Below are positions 26,257 through 35,223 of a stretch of DNA of 64,000 bases, piece after piece (the stretch's first letter is position 1; each line of letters starts with the position of its first letter). The notes under the pieces were generated by a model that was given only the letters and a program-made list of their open reading frames with translations, was not told where the DNA came from and did not search any database. This stretch comes from Pedobacter nyackensis. Its GTDB lineage: Bacteria > Bacteroidota > Bacteroidia > Sphingobacteriales > Sphingobacteriaceae. The position numbers and the translations under genes are program-made. The stretch covers positions 1 to 64,000 of the forward strand of contig NZ_FWYB01000011.1 in assembly GCF_900176505.1 (NCBI RefSeq), written 5' to 3'.

Positions 26257-26451
26257 ATGATTATTATTAATATTAAAGACGGCGAATCATTAGATAAGGC
26301 GTTAAAACGTTTCAAAAAGAAATTTGAAAAAACAGGTGTGTTAAGAGAATTACGTAGCCGCCAAGCTTATGAGAAAAAGTCTGTAGCTCGTCGTACACTA
26401 GTTAAACATGCTATTTACAAGCAAAATATGCAACTTGAAGGAACGATCTAG
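26257..26451 (+). CDS. rpsU: 30S ribosomal protein S21
   Basis: A 64-residue basic protein beginning MIIINIKDGESLDKALKRFKKK, the standard S21 fold of two helices with an Arg/Lys-rich tail. It binds near the 3' end of 16S rRNA. The gene has a consensus promoter, a marked Shine-Dalgarno and its own terminator, so its translation is likely separately controlled, by the autoregulatory loop described for this phylum. Confidence 0.96.
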   Translation: MIIINIKDGESLDKALKRFKKKFEKTGVLRELRSRQAYEKKSVARRTLVKHAIYKQNMQLEGTI

Positions 26452-26474
26452 TTCTGATAGTTAATTATCATACT

Positions 26475-26508
26475 AAAGCGCCATCGATTATTCGGTGGCG
26501 CTTTTTTT
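26475..26508 (+). terminator. rpsU terminator
   Basis: Stem AAAGCGCCATCG / CGGTGGCGCTTT with one G-T pair, six-base loop, long T run. Confidence 0.88.
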
Positions 26509-28309
26509 ATTTTTCAATGGGGACTAAATGCCATTTTTCCAGCTTATTCATTAAGTCTTCTGGTTTAAAGGGTTTGCGGATATAGTCATTCATCCCGGCA
26601 TTCATGCATGCTTCCTCGTCATCTGTCATCGCATTAGCGGTAAGTGCAATAATAACAGGTTGCTTTATAACCGTCTTGCGAATGATCTGGGTGGTCTCCA
26701 GTCCGTCCATGATGGGCATTTGTATGTCCATTAAAATTATACCGTAGTCCTTCTGACTGACTGCTTCAATCGCTTCTTGTCCGTTTTTAACCAGATCAGG
26801 TAAATAACCCATTTTACGTAGAATATTCAGAATCACATGTTGGTTCATCTGGTTATCTTCTGCTACGAGTATAGTGAATGGAAACTTCTTGCTAAAGCTT
26901 GTTGATAATTTATTCGGAATCAGTTTTTCATCCTGAAGGGGTGTATATCTGTTCCGATTTCCAATATAAGTATTTATGGTAAATGAAAATGTTGAACCTA
27001 GGTCAGGAGTGCTTTCTACCCAAATTTGCCCACCCATTAAGCAGACTAGCTTTTCAGAGATGGCCAGGCCCAGCCCGGTACCTCCATATTTTCGAGTAGT
27101 AGATGAGTCTATCTGGGAAAATGCTTTAAATAGCCTGCTTAATTTATCTTCGGGTATGCCTATACCGGTATCCCTTATGTCAAATCTTAATGATACTTGT
27201 CCATCGGGTCCGGTATTTTCCAAGTGTACAAACACACAAACTTCCCCTCGCTCTGTAAATTTCATTGCATTACCCACAAGGTTGGTCAAAATCTGTCTCA
27301 ATCGCAAATGATCCCCAATAATCTGCTGTGGCACATTTTCCTGGATTTGGTAAATTACGTTCAAATGTGGTTGTGCGGCTCTACTTGCAAAAATGTCAAG
27401 TACATCCTCAATTAAACGGCGCAAATCAAAGTCTTCTCTTTCTAGTTCGAGATTCCCTGACTCTATTTTTGAAAAATCCAGAATATCATTGATTACATTG
27501 ATCAGTGTTTCTCCACAGGTACTAATTGTTTCGTTGAACCTTCGCTGTTCATCGGTTAAAAGGGTTTCTCCCAATAGGGCCGACATACCAATCACTCCAT
27601 TCATTGGGGTGCGAATCTCATGGCTCATTGTAGCGAGGAATATGCTCTTCGCCTGACTAGCCTGATCGGCATCCTGGCGGGCTTCTTCCAATTCCTGATT
27701 AAATTTTCTTAGTTGTTGATTGGATTTATCAAGTGCTTCTTCATTCAGCTTCCGTAATGTGCTATATTTTTCCAGCTGATAAGCCCATAATCCACAAATG
27801 AAAAATATAACGGAGGCCAGGAGGAGGTGGGTGATGAGGGTTTGGAGATCAATGTAATCCTGGGTGCTGAAATAGATTTCAGAAAAACCGATGTTTTGAA
27901 GATGGCTGAAGCTTGTATGATGAAAAACCACCACGATAAGTATGGGGATCTGCAATTTCCATTTCTGGTAAGTTATGAGCATGGTGCTACCGATAAAAGC
28001 GAAAAAGTGCATCTCAAACATCCCATGCATCTGATAAATAAACTGGGCCATAAAGATGCCCAGTACAGTACTTAATACGTATTGGTAAAGCGAGGAGTTG
28101 GGTAAAGCTATTTTGGTAGAATAATAGGCAAGTAAAGAAATCCCTCCCACTCCAAATCCGATTAACCAGGTGTCATAGTATCTTGCGAAGATAAGTCCAA
28201 CTAAAAAGAAGCTAATCAGGAAATAATTCATTAACCTATCTGATCTTTCCTTAACCTCAAAAAAGAAAGTGCGTGTCTGGTTATTGGAGGCATTAATGTC
28301 TTTATTCAT
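26507..28309 (-). CDS. Membrane hybrid histidine kinase with receiver domain
   Basis: A 600-residue sensor. About six hydrophobic segments span residues 25-190 and no recognised periplasmic sensor domain is present. A short coiled coil leads to HisKA with the phosphorylated His at about residue 230 (MSHEIRTPMNG), then HATPase_c (~345-455, KYGGTGLGLAIS), then a receiver (~475-590) with Asp near 528 (ILMDIQMP) and the conserved Lys (YIRKPF). No output domain is attached, so it may signal through a separate phosphotransfer protein. It follows a thioredoxin-like gene by 12 bases; their link is unknown. Confidence 0.92.
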   Translation of the reverse strand: MNKDINASNNQTRTFFFEVKERSDRLMNYFLISFFLVGLIFARYYDTWLIGFGVGGISLLAYYSTKIALPNSSLYQYVLSTVLGIFMAQFIYQMHGMFEMHFFAFIGSTMLITYQKWKLQIPILIVVVFHHTSFSHLQNIGFSEIYFSTQDYIDLQTLITHLLLASVIFFICGLWAYQLEKYSTLRKLNEEALDKSNQQLRKFNQELEEARQDADQASQAKSIFLATMSHEIRTPMNGVIGMSALLGETLLTDEQRRFNETISTCGETLINVINDILDFSKIESGNLELEREDFDLRRLIEDVLDIFASRAAQPHLNVIYQIQENVPQQIIGDHLRLRQILTNLVGNAMKFTERGEVCVFVHLENTGPDGQVSLRFDIRDTGIGIPEDKLSRLFKAFSQIDSSTTRKYGGTGLGLAISEKLVCLMGGQIWVESTPDLGSTFSFTINTYIGNRNRYTPLQDEKLIPNKLSTSFSKKFPFTILVAEDNQMNQHVILNILRKMGYLPDLVKNGQEAIEAVSQKDYGIILMDIQMPIMDGLETTQIIRKTVIKQPVIIALTANAMTDDEEACMNAGMNDYIRKPFKPEDLMNKLEKWHLVPIEK

Positions 28310-28321
28310 ATTTGATTCCTA

Positions 28322-28918
28322 TTATTTTGTGCAATTCGGTAGTTGGCAACCGTAGGCTTGCAATGCGGATTTGTTAAAGGCGATTGTTGCATGGTCGTTT
28401 AGCAGACCTGTTATTGCCATTTTTGCATAATTTGTTTTTTCTTCTGTACAATACCTGCTCTTGTTATAGTTTCCTCTATAATATAGTTTATGGTCATTGT
28501 CAAGTAGAACAGCCTGGGGGGTAGAGTAAACTCCACAGGAAGTGGCTATGGCGGAATCAAATAAGACAGGTATATTTAAGTCAAATTTCTTTTGAATCTC
28601 CTCAATGGTATAGTTTTTTGTGGTCATCACGACTACTGAGAAGTTCACCTGAGTGTTATATTGCTTAACCAGTGATTTGAAATTTTTAATATTAAATCGC
28701 GAACAAGGGCAATCAGGATTAAAAAAATGAAGGAAAAGGGGTTTGTTTTTAAGCGCTGCTAATGGTGCTTTTAATGTAATAAGTTGACCGAAATTGGTTG
28801 TTTGGTAGTTTTCTGGGACGGGGGTTGGTTGCTGGTATACCCAGTCGCTATACCAAAACAATGCAGCCACAGCAGAGAAAAGCAGTATTAGCCAGGTTAT
28901 TACAATCCATTTCTTCAT
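28322..28918 (-). CDS. Membrane-anchored thioredoxin-fold protein
   Basis: A 198-residue protein with an N-terminal membrane anchor (residues 5-27) and a thioredoxin-like domain. The redox-type motif is FFNPDCPCSRFN, that is Cys-Pro-Cys rather than Cys-x-x-Cys, so it may act differently from a classical oxidoreductase. VLFDSAIATSCGVYSTPQAVLLD and the cis-Pro equivalent (STPQ) support the fold. It faces the periplasm by prediction. It is the first gene of a two-gene unit with the hybrid kinase, and a redox signal to the kinase is a speculative idea. Confidence 0.78.
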   Translation of the reverse strand: MKKWIVITWLILLFSAVAALFWYSDWVYQQPTPVPENYQTTNFGQLITLKAPLAALKNKPLFLHFFNPDCPCSRFNIKNFKSLVKQYNTQVNFSVVVMTTKNYTIEEIQKKFDLNIPVLFDSAIATSCGVYSTPQAVLLDNDHKLYYRGNYNKSRYCTEEKTNYAKMAITGLLNDHATIAFNKSALQAYGCQLPNCTK

Positions 28919-29215
28919 CTAATTTTGTTATAAATGTTTGAATAAAACGGTGAATGGTTAGTTCAAGTTCTCTTAAATATGATTATAAATATAAAAATTA
29001 AGTCAGATAATATTTTATTAAAAGTGTAAAAACGGATTGTGCCAGTATGTTTCATTCTCTTTAATTATAGTTAATATACGAGAATAATTTGAAGGTTAGC
29101 TGGTTAATTGATGTTAAAGCTTATTTTGAGGTTAATTTAAATTTTATGTTAAAATAAAAACAATTAGTCGAACTATGTTTTGTATCTTGACTTCAACGAG
29201 CAATACAAGTTTTCT

Positions 29216-30100
29216 ATGGTGGTTGAGCAATTTCTAACCTATTTGCAGCACGAGAAGAGATATTCTTCACATACGATTCAGTCTTACAAAATTGATCTGA
29301 CCCAGTTTGGTGATTTTATTTTGAAAACTTTTGAGTTGTCGCTCACCGAAGTGAAGTATGTACATGTCAGAGATTTTATGGTCACTTTAATGGATCATGA
29401 GGTATCTGCTAATTCTGTAGGCCGGAAATTATCGACCCTTCGCAGTTTTTATAAATTCCTGCTGCGTGAAAATATAATCACGGCCAGTCCGATGGCTTTG
29501 GTTAAAGCGCCTAAGGTTCCTAAAAAACTTCCTGTATTTATAGAGGATACTAAGCTGGACCTGTTGCTGGATTCTGAAGAGCTGTTTGATGACAGTTTCC
29601 CTTCGGTACGGGACAAGTTGATTATTGAGACTTTATTCGGTACAGGGATGCGTTTGGCCGAGTTGCTGGCACTTAAGGATGCTGATGTTAATTTTTATGA
29701 TTCAACGATCCGTGTAATGGGTAAAAGGAGCAAGGAGCGCATCATCCCCATAGGTAAAGGCCTGGCAGAACAGTTGAAAAATTATATTTCACTGAAAACA
29801 TTACAAAACTTTCATAACAAAACGACGGGATTAATCGTTACAGATAAAGGAGCGGATGCTTATCCTGGATTTATCAGAGGGATTGTGCAGCGTTATTTGG
29901 CCTTTATCTCGACGCAGGACAAAAAAAGCCCGCATGTGTTGCGGCATTCCTATGCGACTAGTCTGTTGAATAGAGGAGCAGACCTCAATGCAATAAAGGA
30001 ATTATTGGGACACGCAAGTTTGGCTGCTACGCAGGTTTACACGCATAATTCAGTCGAGAGATTAAAAACAATATATAAACAGGCCCATCCAAAGGCGTAA
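29216..30100 (+). CDS. XerC/XerD-type tyrosine recombinase
   Basis: A 294-residue recombinase with the SAM-like core-binding domain (~1-85) and catalytic domain (~105-290). Catalytic residues are visible: Arg in GTGMRLAELL, Lys in MGKRSKERIIPI, HxxR in HVLRHSYATSLL, His in LLGHASLA, and nucleophile Tyr in TQVYTHNS. It most likely resolves chromosome dimers at dif. XerC and XerD cannot be separated here. I chose MVVEQF at 29216; a TTG at 29180 is upstream. hpf follows after 15 bases with its own Shine-Dalgarno, so they may be cotranscribed. Confidence 0.9.
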   Translation: MVVEQFLTYLQHEKRYSSHTIQSYKIDLTQFGDFILKTFELSLTEVKYVHVRDFMVTLMDHEVSANSVGRKLSTLRSFYKFLLRENIITASPMALVKAPKVPKKLPVFIEDTKLDLLLDSEELFDDSFPSVRDKLIIETLFGTGMRLAELLALKDADVNFYDSTIRVMGKRSKERIIPIGKGLAEQLKNYISLKTLQNFHNKTTGLIVTDKGADAYPGFIRGIVQRYLAFISTQDKKSPHVLRHSYATSLLNRGADLNAIKELLGHASLAATQVYTHNSVERLKTIYKQAHPKA

Positions 30101-30104
30101 AAAA

Positions 30105-30110
30105 AGGAGG
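30105..30110 (+). promoter_or_regulatory. Strong Shine-Dalgarno of hpf
   Basis: AGGAGG five bases before the ATG at 30116, a textbook site in a genome region where such sites are otherwise nearly absent. Confidence 0.7.
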
Positions 30111-30115
30111 AAAAC

Positions 30116-30463
30116 ATGAAAATTACAGTTCAATCGATCCATTTCAATGCAGACCAGAAGTTGTTAGATTTTATTCAGAAAAAAGTTGATAAGTTGGATC
30201 AGTTCTTTGATCAGATTATTAGTGGTGAAGTTTATTTAAAATTAGAAAATGTAGACGATGAGGCAAATAAAATAAGTGAGATAAAATTAATCGTTCCGGG
30301 GGTTACGATGTTTGCGAAAGAGCAATGTAAAACATTTGAAGAGGCCACGGATTTAGCAATAGAGTCGTTAAGAAAGCAAATCACTAAACATAAAGATAAG
30401 ACGAGAATTAAGTTGAGCGAACACAAGATTCTTTTGAATGCAAATGAAGTATCTGATTATTAG
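30116..30463 (+). CDS. hpf: Ribosome hibernation-promoting factor (short form)
   Basis: A 115-residue protein with the HPF/YfiA fold: MKITVQSIHFNADQKLLDFIQKKVDKLDQFFD, then a conserved strand and a helix ending in IESLRKQITKHKDK. It lacks the C-terminal dimerisation domain of long HPF, so it resembles the short factors. HPF binds the 30S subunit at the decoding site and inactivates ribosomes in stationary phase. A strong terminator follows. Confidence 0.9.
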   Translation: MKITVQSIHFNADQKLLDFIQKKVDKLDQFFDQIISGEVYLKLENVDDEANKISEIKLIVPGVTMFAKEQCKTFEEATDLAIESLRKQITKHKDKTRIKLSEHKILLNANEVSDY

Positions 30464-30490
30464 GTAGATATTTCTTAGCTTTTTGATATG

Positions 30491-30524
30491 AAATTGGCAG
30501 ATTTACTTCTGCCAATTTTTTTTT
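30491..30524 (+). terminator. hpf terminator
   Basis: Perfect 10-base stem AAATTGGCAG / CTGCCAATTT with an eight-base loop and long T run. Confidence 0.9.
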
Positions 30525-30533
30525 GAAAATAAT

Positions 30534-30564
30534 TTTGCATCATATAGAAATTCTTGTAGATTTG
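30534..30564 (+). promoter_or_regulatory. Promoter of the tRNA-tuf operon
   Basis: TTTG at 30534-30537, 19 bases, TAGATTTG at 30557-30564. Exact consensus. Transcription would begin about 100 bases before the first tRNA. Confidence 0.8.
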
Positions 30565-30669
30565 CATTCCCATTCAGAGAGGGCGTAGGCCTAACAAGAA
30601 TGAGAGAAGTTCTGTGAAAGATTAATATTGTAGAAAACATTGCTTGATTTATCAGCGGTGTATATATAA

Positions 30670-30742
<73 letters not shown>

Positions 30743-30783
30743 CTTTTAATTTCGATGTCGTAAGGTGTTGGCAAATTAAAAGC

Positions 30784-30869
30784 GGGGGGATACCAGAGTG
30801 GCCAAATGGGACAGACTGTAACTCTGTTGTCGCAAGACTTCGAAGGTTCGAATCCTTCTCCCCCCACCA
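30784..30869 (+). tRNA. tRNA-Tyr (GTA), with CCA
   Basis: Acceptor GGGGGGA pairs with TCCCCCC; anticodon GTA in CTGTAA loop; long variable arm as expected for Tyr. A discriminator A and an encoded CCA follow (30866-30869). Confidence 0.97.
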
Positions 30870-30901
30870 TAGATTTAAAATCGAAAGATTGGCAATCAAA
30901 A

Positions 30902-30974
30902 GCGGAAGTAGCTCAGTTGGTAGAGCGATAGCCTTCCAAGCTATAGGTCGCGAGTTCGAACCTCGTCTTCCGCT
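30902..30974 (+). tRNA. tRNA-Gly (TCC)
   Basis: 73 nt. Acceptor GCGGAAG / CTTCCGC, anticodon loop CTTCCAA gives TCC, standard T loop. Confidence 0.97.
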
Positions 30975-31058
30975 CAAAAATGGAAAAAGCTGGGCAGTCT
31001 GCAGGCGTGGAAGTTTAACCTTTGTTTCGGTTAAACGGGTTGCAGATTAAGATTAAAA

Positions 31059-31130
<72 letters not shown>

Positions 31131-31248
31131 CAAAAAAGAGATGCTTTGTGAAACTGTTGTAGAAAGCAGCTGAACAAGGTTTTTCGTGTTGAAATAGTAT
31201 CAAAACAAATAATAAATAAAAAGTTAACCTACTAATAAGTATAAAAAC

Positions 31249-32436
31249 ATGGCAAAAGAAAAGTTTGACCGCAGCAAGCCGCACTTAAACATCGGCACAA
31301 TCGGTCACGTTGACCACGGTAAAACAACCTTAACAGCAGCTATCACTAAAGTGTTATCTGATGCTGGTTTATCTGAGGCGCGTTCATTTGATTCTATTGA
31401 CTCTGCTCCAGAGGAAAAAGAAAGAGGTATCACTATCAATACATCACACGTTGAGTATTCAACAGCTAACCGTCACTATGCACACGTTGACTGTCCAGGT
31501 CACGCGGATTACGTGAAAAACATGGTTACTGGTGCTGCGCAAATGGATGGAGCTATCATCGTTGTAGCTGCTACAGATGGTCCGATGCCACAAACTCGTG
31601 AGCACATTCTATTGGCTCGTCAGGTAGGTGTACCTTCATTAGTTGTATTCATGAATAAAGTGGATATGGTTGATGATCCTGAGTTATTAGAATTAGTAGA
31701 GATGGAAATTCGTGAATTATTATCATTCTATGAATTCCCTGGTGATGATATCCCTGTTATTCAAGGTTCGGCTCTTGGTGGCTTGAACGGAGATCCGAAA
31801 TGGGTAGGTAAAATCATGGAATTAATGGATGCTGTTGATAGCTACATTCCAATTCCTCCACGTTTAACTGAGCTTCCATTCTTAATGCCTGTTGAAGATG
31901 TATTCTCGATCACTGGTCGTGGTACTGTAGCAACTGGTCGTATTGAGCGTGGTGTAATCAACTCTGGTGATCCAGTTGAGATCTTGGGTATGGGTGCAGA
32001 AAATCTTAAATCAACTGTAACAGGTGTTGAGATGTTCCGTAAGATCCTTGATTATGGTGAAGCTGGTGATAACGTAGGTTTATTGTTACGTGGTATTGAG
32101 AAAACTGATATCCGTCGTGGTATGGTTATTTGTAAACCAGGTTCTGTTAATCCTCACACTGATTTCAAAGCTGAGATCTATGTATTGTCAAAAGCAGAAG
32201 GTGGACGTCACACTCCATTCTTTAACAAATACCGTCCACAATTCTATTTCCGTACCACAGATGTAACTGGTGAGATCTCACTAGCTGAAGGAACTGAAAT
32301 GGTTATGCCAGGTGATAACGTTACAATCAGTGTTAAATTGATCAACGCAATCGCAATGGAAAAAGGTCTACGTTTCGCAATCCGTGAGGGTGGTAGAACA
32401 GTAGGTGCTGGTCAGGTAACTGAAATTGTAAAATAG
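31249..32436 (+). CDS. tuf: Elongation factor Tu
   Basis: A 395-residue GTPase that delivers aminoacyl-tRNA to the ribosome. G1 GHVDHGKTT, G3 DCPGHADY, G4 NKVDMVD, G5 GSALG, then two beta-barrel domains. The length is normal. No promoter of its own is clear, and it is likely read from the tRNA promoter at 30534-30564. Thr-Tyr-Gly-Thr tRNAs before tuf are also found in Escherichia coli (tufB). A perfect hairpin follows at 32472. Confidence 0.98.
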   Translation: MAKEKFDRSKPHLNIGTIGHVDHGKTTLTAAITKVLSDAGLSEARSFDSIDSAPEEKERGITINTSHVEYSTANRHYAHVDCPGHADYVKNMVTGAAQMDGAIIVVAATDGPMPQTREHILLARQVGVPSLVVFMNKVDMVDDPELLELVEMEIRELLSFYEFPGDDIPVIQGSALGGLNGDPKWVGKIMELMDAVDSYIPIPPRLTELPFLMPVEDVFSITGRGTVATGRIERGVINSGDPVEILGMGAENLKSTVTGVEMFRKILDYGEAGDNVGLLLRGIEKTDIRRGMVICKPGSVNPHTDFKAEIYVLSKAEGGRHTPFFNKYRPQFYFRTTDVTGEISLAEGTEMVMPGDNVTISVKLINAIAMEKGLRFAIREGGRTVGAGQVTEIVK

Positions 32437-32471
32437 TCAATATCTCCTTCGGGAAGTATAGATAAATAAAG

Positions 32472-32505
32472 CAAAGTACTTAGGCTTTATCACCTAAGTA
32501 CTTTG
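32472..32505 (+). terminator. Hairpin after tuf (leaky terminator or processing site)
   Basis: Perfect 13-base stem CAAAGTACTTAGG / CCTAAGTACTTTG, eight-base loop. Only a short, broken T run follows, so full termination is doubtful; it may stabilise the tuf mRNA end or let some polymerase through to tRNA-Trp and secE. Confidence 0.55.
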
Positions 32506-32548
32506 TTTAAATGAAAAGTACTGATTCTTAATATAAGAATTAATATAC

Positions 32549-32619
32549 ACGGGAATAGTTCAACGGTAGAATAGAGGTCTCCAAAACCTTTGATCAGGGT
32601 TCGAATCCTTGTTCCCGTG
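32549..32619 (+). tRNA. tRNA-Trp (CCA)
   Basis: 71 nt. Acceptor ACGGGAA / TTCCCGT, discriminator G, anticodon loop CTCCAAA gives CCA, T arm GGTTCGAATCC. Lies between tuf and secE, 13 bases before secE. Confidence 0.97.
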
Positions 32620-32632
32620 CAAAAAGATAATT

Positions 32633-32830
32633 ATGGCTAAAGTAGTTCAATTTATTAAAGAATCGTACGAAGAAATGACCCAGAAGGTTACCTGGCCTAC
32701 ATGGGGAGAATTACAAAATTCTGCGGTGTTGGTTTTAGTAGCTTCATTAATCATTGCATGTGTAGTATTTGCAATGGATAAGGGATCTACTTTTGTTTTA
32801 GATACTTTTTATAAATCACTTTCTAATTAA
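32633..32830 (+). CDS. secE: Preprotein translocase subunit SecE
   Basis: A 65-residue SecE with the conserved amphipathic piece EEMTQKVTWPTWGELQ and one membrane helix (~30-50). Starting at MAKVV (32633) gives the normal short form; an ATG-like codon at 32609 falls inside tRNA-Trp and is not a start. SecE is essential, joining SecY and SecG. Confidence 0.95.
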   Translation: MAKVVQFIKESYEEMTQKVTWPTWGELQNSAVLVLVASLIIACVVFAMDKGSTFVLDTFYKSLSN

Positions 32831-32839
32831 TAGAGCTCA

Positions 32840-33382
32840 ATGGATGGTCAGTTGAAATGGTATGTAGTTAGAGCTGTTAGCGGTAAAGAAAAGAAAGTAA
32901 AGCAGTATATCGATTCAGAAATTAGTCGTTTAGGATTTTCTCATTTGGTACCTCAGGTATTGATACCAATGGAGAAATACTATCAGATGAAGGATGGTAA
33001 GAAGATCGCAAAGGAACGTAACTACTATCCTGGTTATGTTTTGATCGAAGCTATTTTAGATGGAGAATTAGAGCACATTATTAAGAACATTAATAGTGTG
33101 ATTGGCTTTTTAGGGGATAAGGGTGGAAATCCGGTACCTATGCGCCAGGCAGAAGTTAACCGCATTTTAGGTAAAGTTGATGAGATGAGCCAGCAAGGTG
33201 AAACCATGAACGTAGCTTATTATGTTGGAGAGAACGTTAAAGTAATGGATGGACCATTTAATGGTTTTACAGGCGTTATTGAAGAGGTTAACGAAGAGAA
33301 GAAAAAATTAAAAGTTATGGTTAAGATTTTCGGAAGAAAGACTCCATTGGAGCTTAACTATATGCAAGTTGAAAAAGAATAG
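32840..33382 (+). CDS. nusG: Transcription antitermination/termination factor NusG
   Basis: A 180-residue protein: NGN domain (~1-115, KWYVVRAVSGKEKKVKQYI; YPGYVLIEA) and KOW domain (~125-180, GENVKVMDGPFNGFTGVIEEV). It binds RNA polymerase and couples it to Rho and to the ribosome. Nine bases from secE. Confidence 0.97.
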   Translation: MDGQLKWYVVRAVSGKEKKVKQYIDSEISRLGFSHLVPQVLIPMEKYYQMKDGKKIAKERNYYPGYVLIEAILDGELEHIIKNINSVIGFLGDKGGNPVPMRQAEVNRILGKVDEMSQQGETMNVAYYVGENVKVMDGPFNGFTGVIEEVNEEKKKLKVMVKIFGRKTPLELNYMQVEKE

Positions 33383-33471
33383 TTTAAACTATTTGAAACA
33401 ATAATAAGATCTTAAATGTTACATGCTTCCAACATAATAACATTGAGTATTACTAATTAACAAAACAGAAA

Positions 33472-33915
33472 ATGGCAAAAGAAGTCAGTGCGCTTGTTAA
33501 ATTACAAATCAAGGGTGGAGCTGCAAATCCATCGCCACCAGTAGGGCCTGCGTTAGGTGCTAAGGGGGTGAACATTATGGAATTTTGCAAGCAATTCAAT
33601 GCTCGTACCCAAGATAAGCCAGGTAAAGTATTACCAGTTGTAATTACTGTTTATGCTGACAAGTCTTTCGAATTTATCATCAAAACCCCTCCTGTTGCTA
33701 TCCAACTTAAGGATGCTACTAAATTAACGAGTGGTTCTGCTGAGCCCAACCGTAAGAAAGTTGGTTCGGTGACTTGGGATCAGGTTAAGTCAATTGCTGA
33801 AGATAAAATGGTTGATTTAAACGCATTTACTATCGAATCGGCAATGAGTATGGTTGCCGGTACAGCACGCAGTATGGGAATCACCGTTAGTGGTGATGCA
33901 CCTTGGACAAATTAA
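33472..33915 (+). CDS. rplK: 50S ribosomal protein L11
   Basis: A 147-residue protein with the L11 start MAKEVSALVKLQIKGGAANPSPPVGPALG and the rRNA-binding C-terminal part. It forms the GTPase-associated stalk base with L10. First of the rplKAJL set. Confidence 0.98.
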   Translation: MAKEVSALVKLQIKGGAANPSPPVGPALGAKGVNIMEFCKQFNARTQDKPGKVLPVVITVYADKSFEFIIKTPPVAIQLKDATKLTSGSAEPNRKKVGSVTWDQVKSIAEDKMVDLNAFTIESAMSMVAGTARSMGITVSGDAPWTN

Positions 33916-33938
33916 TTAACAAAAAACAGTTTACAACA

Positions 33939-34637
33939 GTGGCTAAATTAACAAAAAATCAAAAAAAGGCACATGCTAAACTAGAATCTGGTAAAACGTA
34001 TTCTTTAAAGGATGCGGCTGCTTTGGTAAAAGAGATTACTACAACTAAATTTGATGCATCAGTTGATATTGATGTTTCATTAGGTGTAGACCCACGTAAA
34101 GCCAATCAAATGGTACGTGGTATTGCTACTTTACCACACGGTACAGGTAAAACTGTACGTGTATTAGTTCTTTGTACTCCTGATAAGGAAGAAGAGGCTA
34201 AAGCGGCAGGTGCAGATTTTGTAGGTTTAGACGAATATGTAGCCAAGATTGAAGGTGGATGGACTGATGTTGACATTATTATCACTACTCCTGCTTGTAT
34301 GGCAAAAGTAGGTAAACTGGGCCGCGTTTTAGGTCCACGTAACCTTATGCCAAACCCTAAGTCAGGTACTGTAACTAACGAAGTTGGTAAAGCAGTTACT
34401 GATGTAAAAGGCGGTAAGATTGATTTTAAAGTTGACAAAAGTGGCATTATACACGCTTCAGTAGGAAAAGTATCATTCCCAGCAGAAAAAATATATGAAA
34501 ATGCATTAGAAGTACTTCAAGTAATTTCTAAGCTAAAACCATCTGCTGCAAAGGGAACTTATTTTAAGAGCATTCATGTTTCTTCAACTATGAGTCCTGG
34601 AATTGCAATCGAAACTAAATCAGTAGCGGGGATCTAA
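33939..34637 (+). CDS. rplA: 50S ribosomal protein L1
   Basis: A 232-residue L1. I place the start at GTG 33939 (MAKLTKNQKKAHAKL), the normal beginning of Bacteroidota L1; earlier frames from 33903 overlap rplK and add an abnormal extension. L1 binds 23S rRNA and, in other bacteria, its own operon leader as a repressor. There are 23 bases between the rplK stop and this start. Confidence 0.95.
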   Translation: MAKLTKNQKKAHAKLESGKTYSLKDAAALVKEITTTKFDASVDIDVSLGVDPRKANQMVRGIATLPHGTGKTVRVLVLCTPDKEEEAKAAGADFVGLDEYVAKIEGGWTDVDIIITTPACMAKVGKLGRVLGPRNLMPNPKSGTVTNEVGKAVTDVKGGKIDFKVDKSGIIHASVGKVSFPAEKIYENALEVLQVISKLKPSAAKGTYFKSIHVSSTMSPGIAIETKSVAGI

Positions 34638-34639
34638 TT

Positions 34640-35161
34640 ATGAACAGAGAAGAAAAACACGTAGTCGTTTCGGCTCTTCAAGAGAAGATGCAGGAATTCG
34701 GTAATTTTTACATTGCCGATACATCTAGCTTATCTGTTGAGAAAATAAACAGTATCCGTCGTAAATGTTTCGAAAGCGGGATTGAAATGCAAGTTGCTAA
34801 AAACACTTTGATCAGAAAAGCGATTGAAGGTTTGGAAGGCGATGCATCAGAAATCTTTGCAGCCCTTAAAGGTCAGTCAGCATTATTATTCTCAACTACA
34901 AGTAGCGCTCCGGCGAAACTGATTAAAGCGTTGAGAAAAGGATCTGATAAACCTCAGCTTAAAGCAGCTTATATCGATTCATCAATATACGTTGGAGATA
35001 ACCATTTAGATGCATTAGTGAGCTTGAAATCAAGAGAAGAGCTTATTGGAGACATCATTGGTTTATTACAGTCACCAGCTAAAAACGTGATATCGGCATT
35101 AAAGTCAAGTGGTGGCAAAATTGCAGGAATTGTTAAAACTCTTCAAGAAAGAGAAGGTTAA
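34640..35161 (+). CDS. rplJ: 50S ribosomal protein L10
   Basis: A 173-residue stalk protein that anchors L7/L12 dimers through its C-terminal helix. KINSIRRKCFESGIEMQVAKNTLIRKA is typical. Two bases from rplA. Confidence 0.97.
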   Translation: MNREEKHVVVSALQEKMQEFGNFYIADTSSLSVEKINSIRRKCFESGIEMQVAKNTLIRKAIEGLEGDASEIFAALKGQSALLFSTTSSAPAKLIKALRKGSDKPQLKAAYIDSSIYVGDNHLDALVSLKSREELIGDIIGLLQSPAKNVISALKSSGGKIAGIVKTLQEREG

Positions 35162-35223
35162 GGACACCTTAAAAGTTCATATTAAACAAATTATTTTTAC
35201 GTAAATTTTTAAAATCTATAAAA

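Noticed and set aside
29085..29155. Several TTA-rich repeats before the Xer gene
   Set aside because: Spacing is irregular (8, 10, 18 bases) and the region is simply very A/T-rich.
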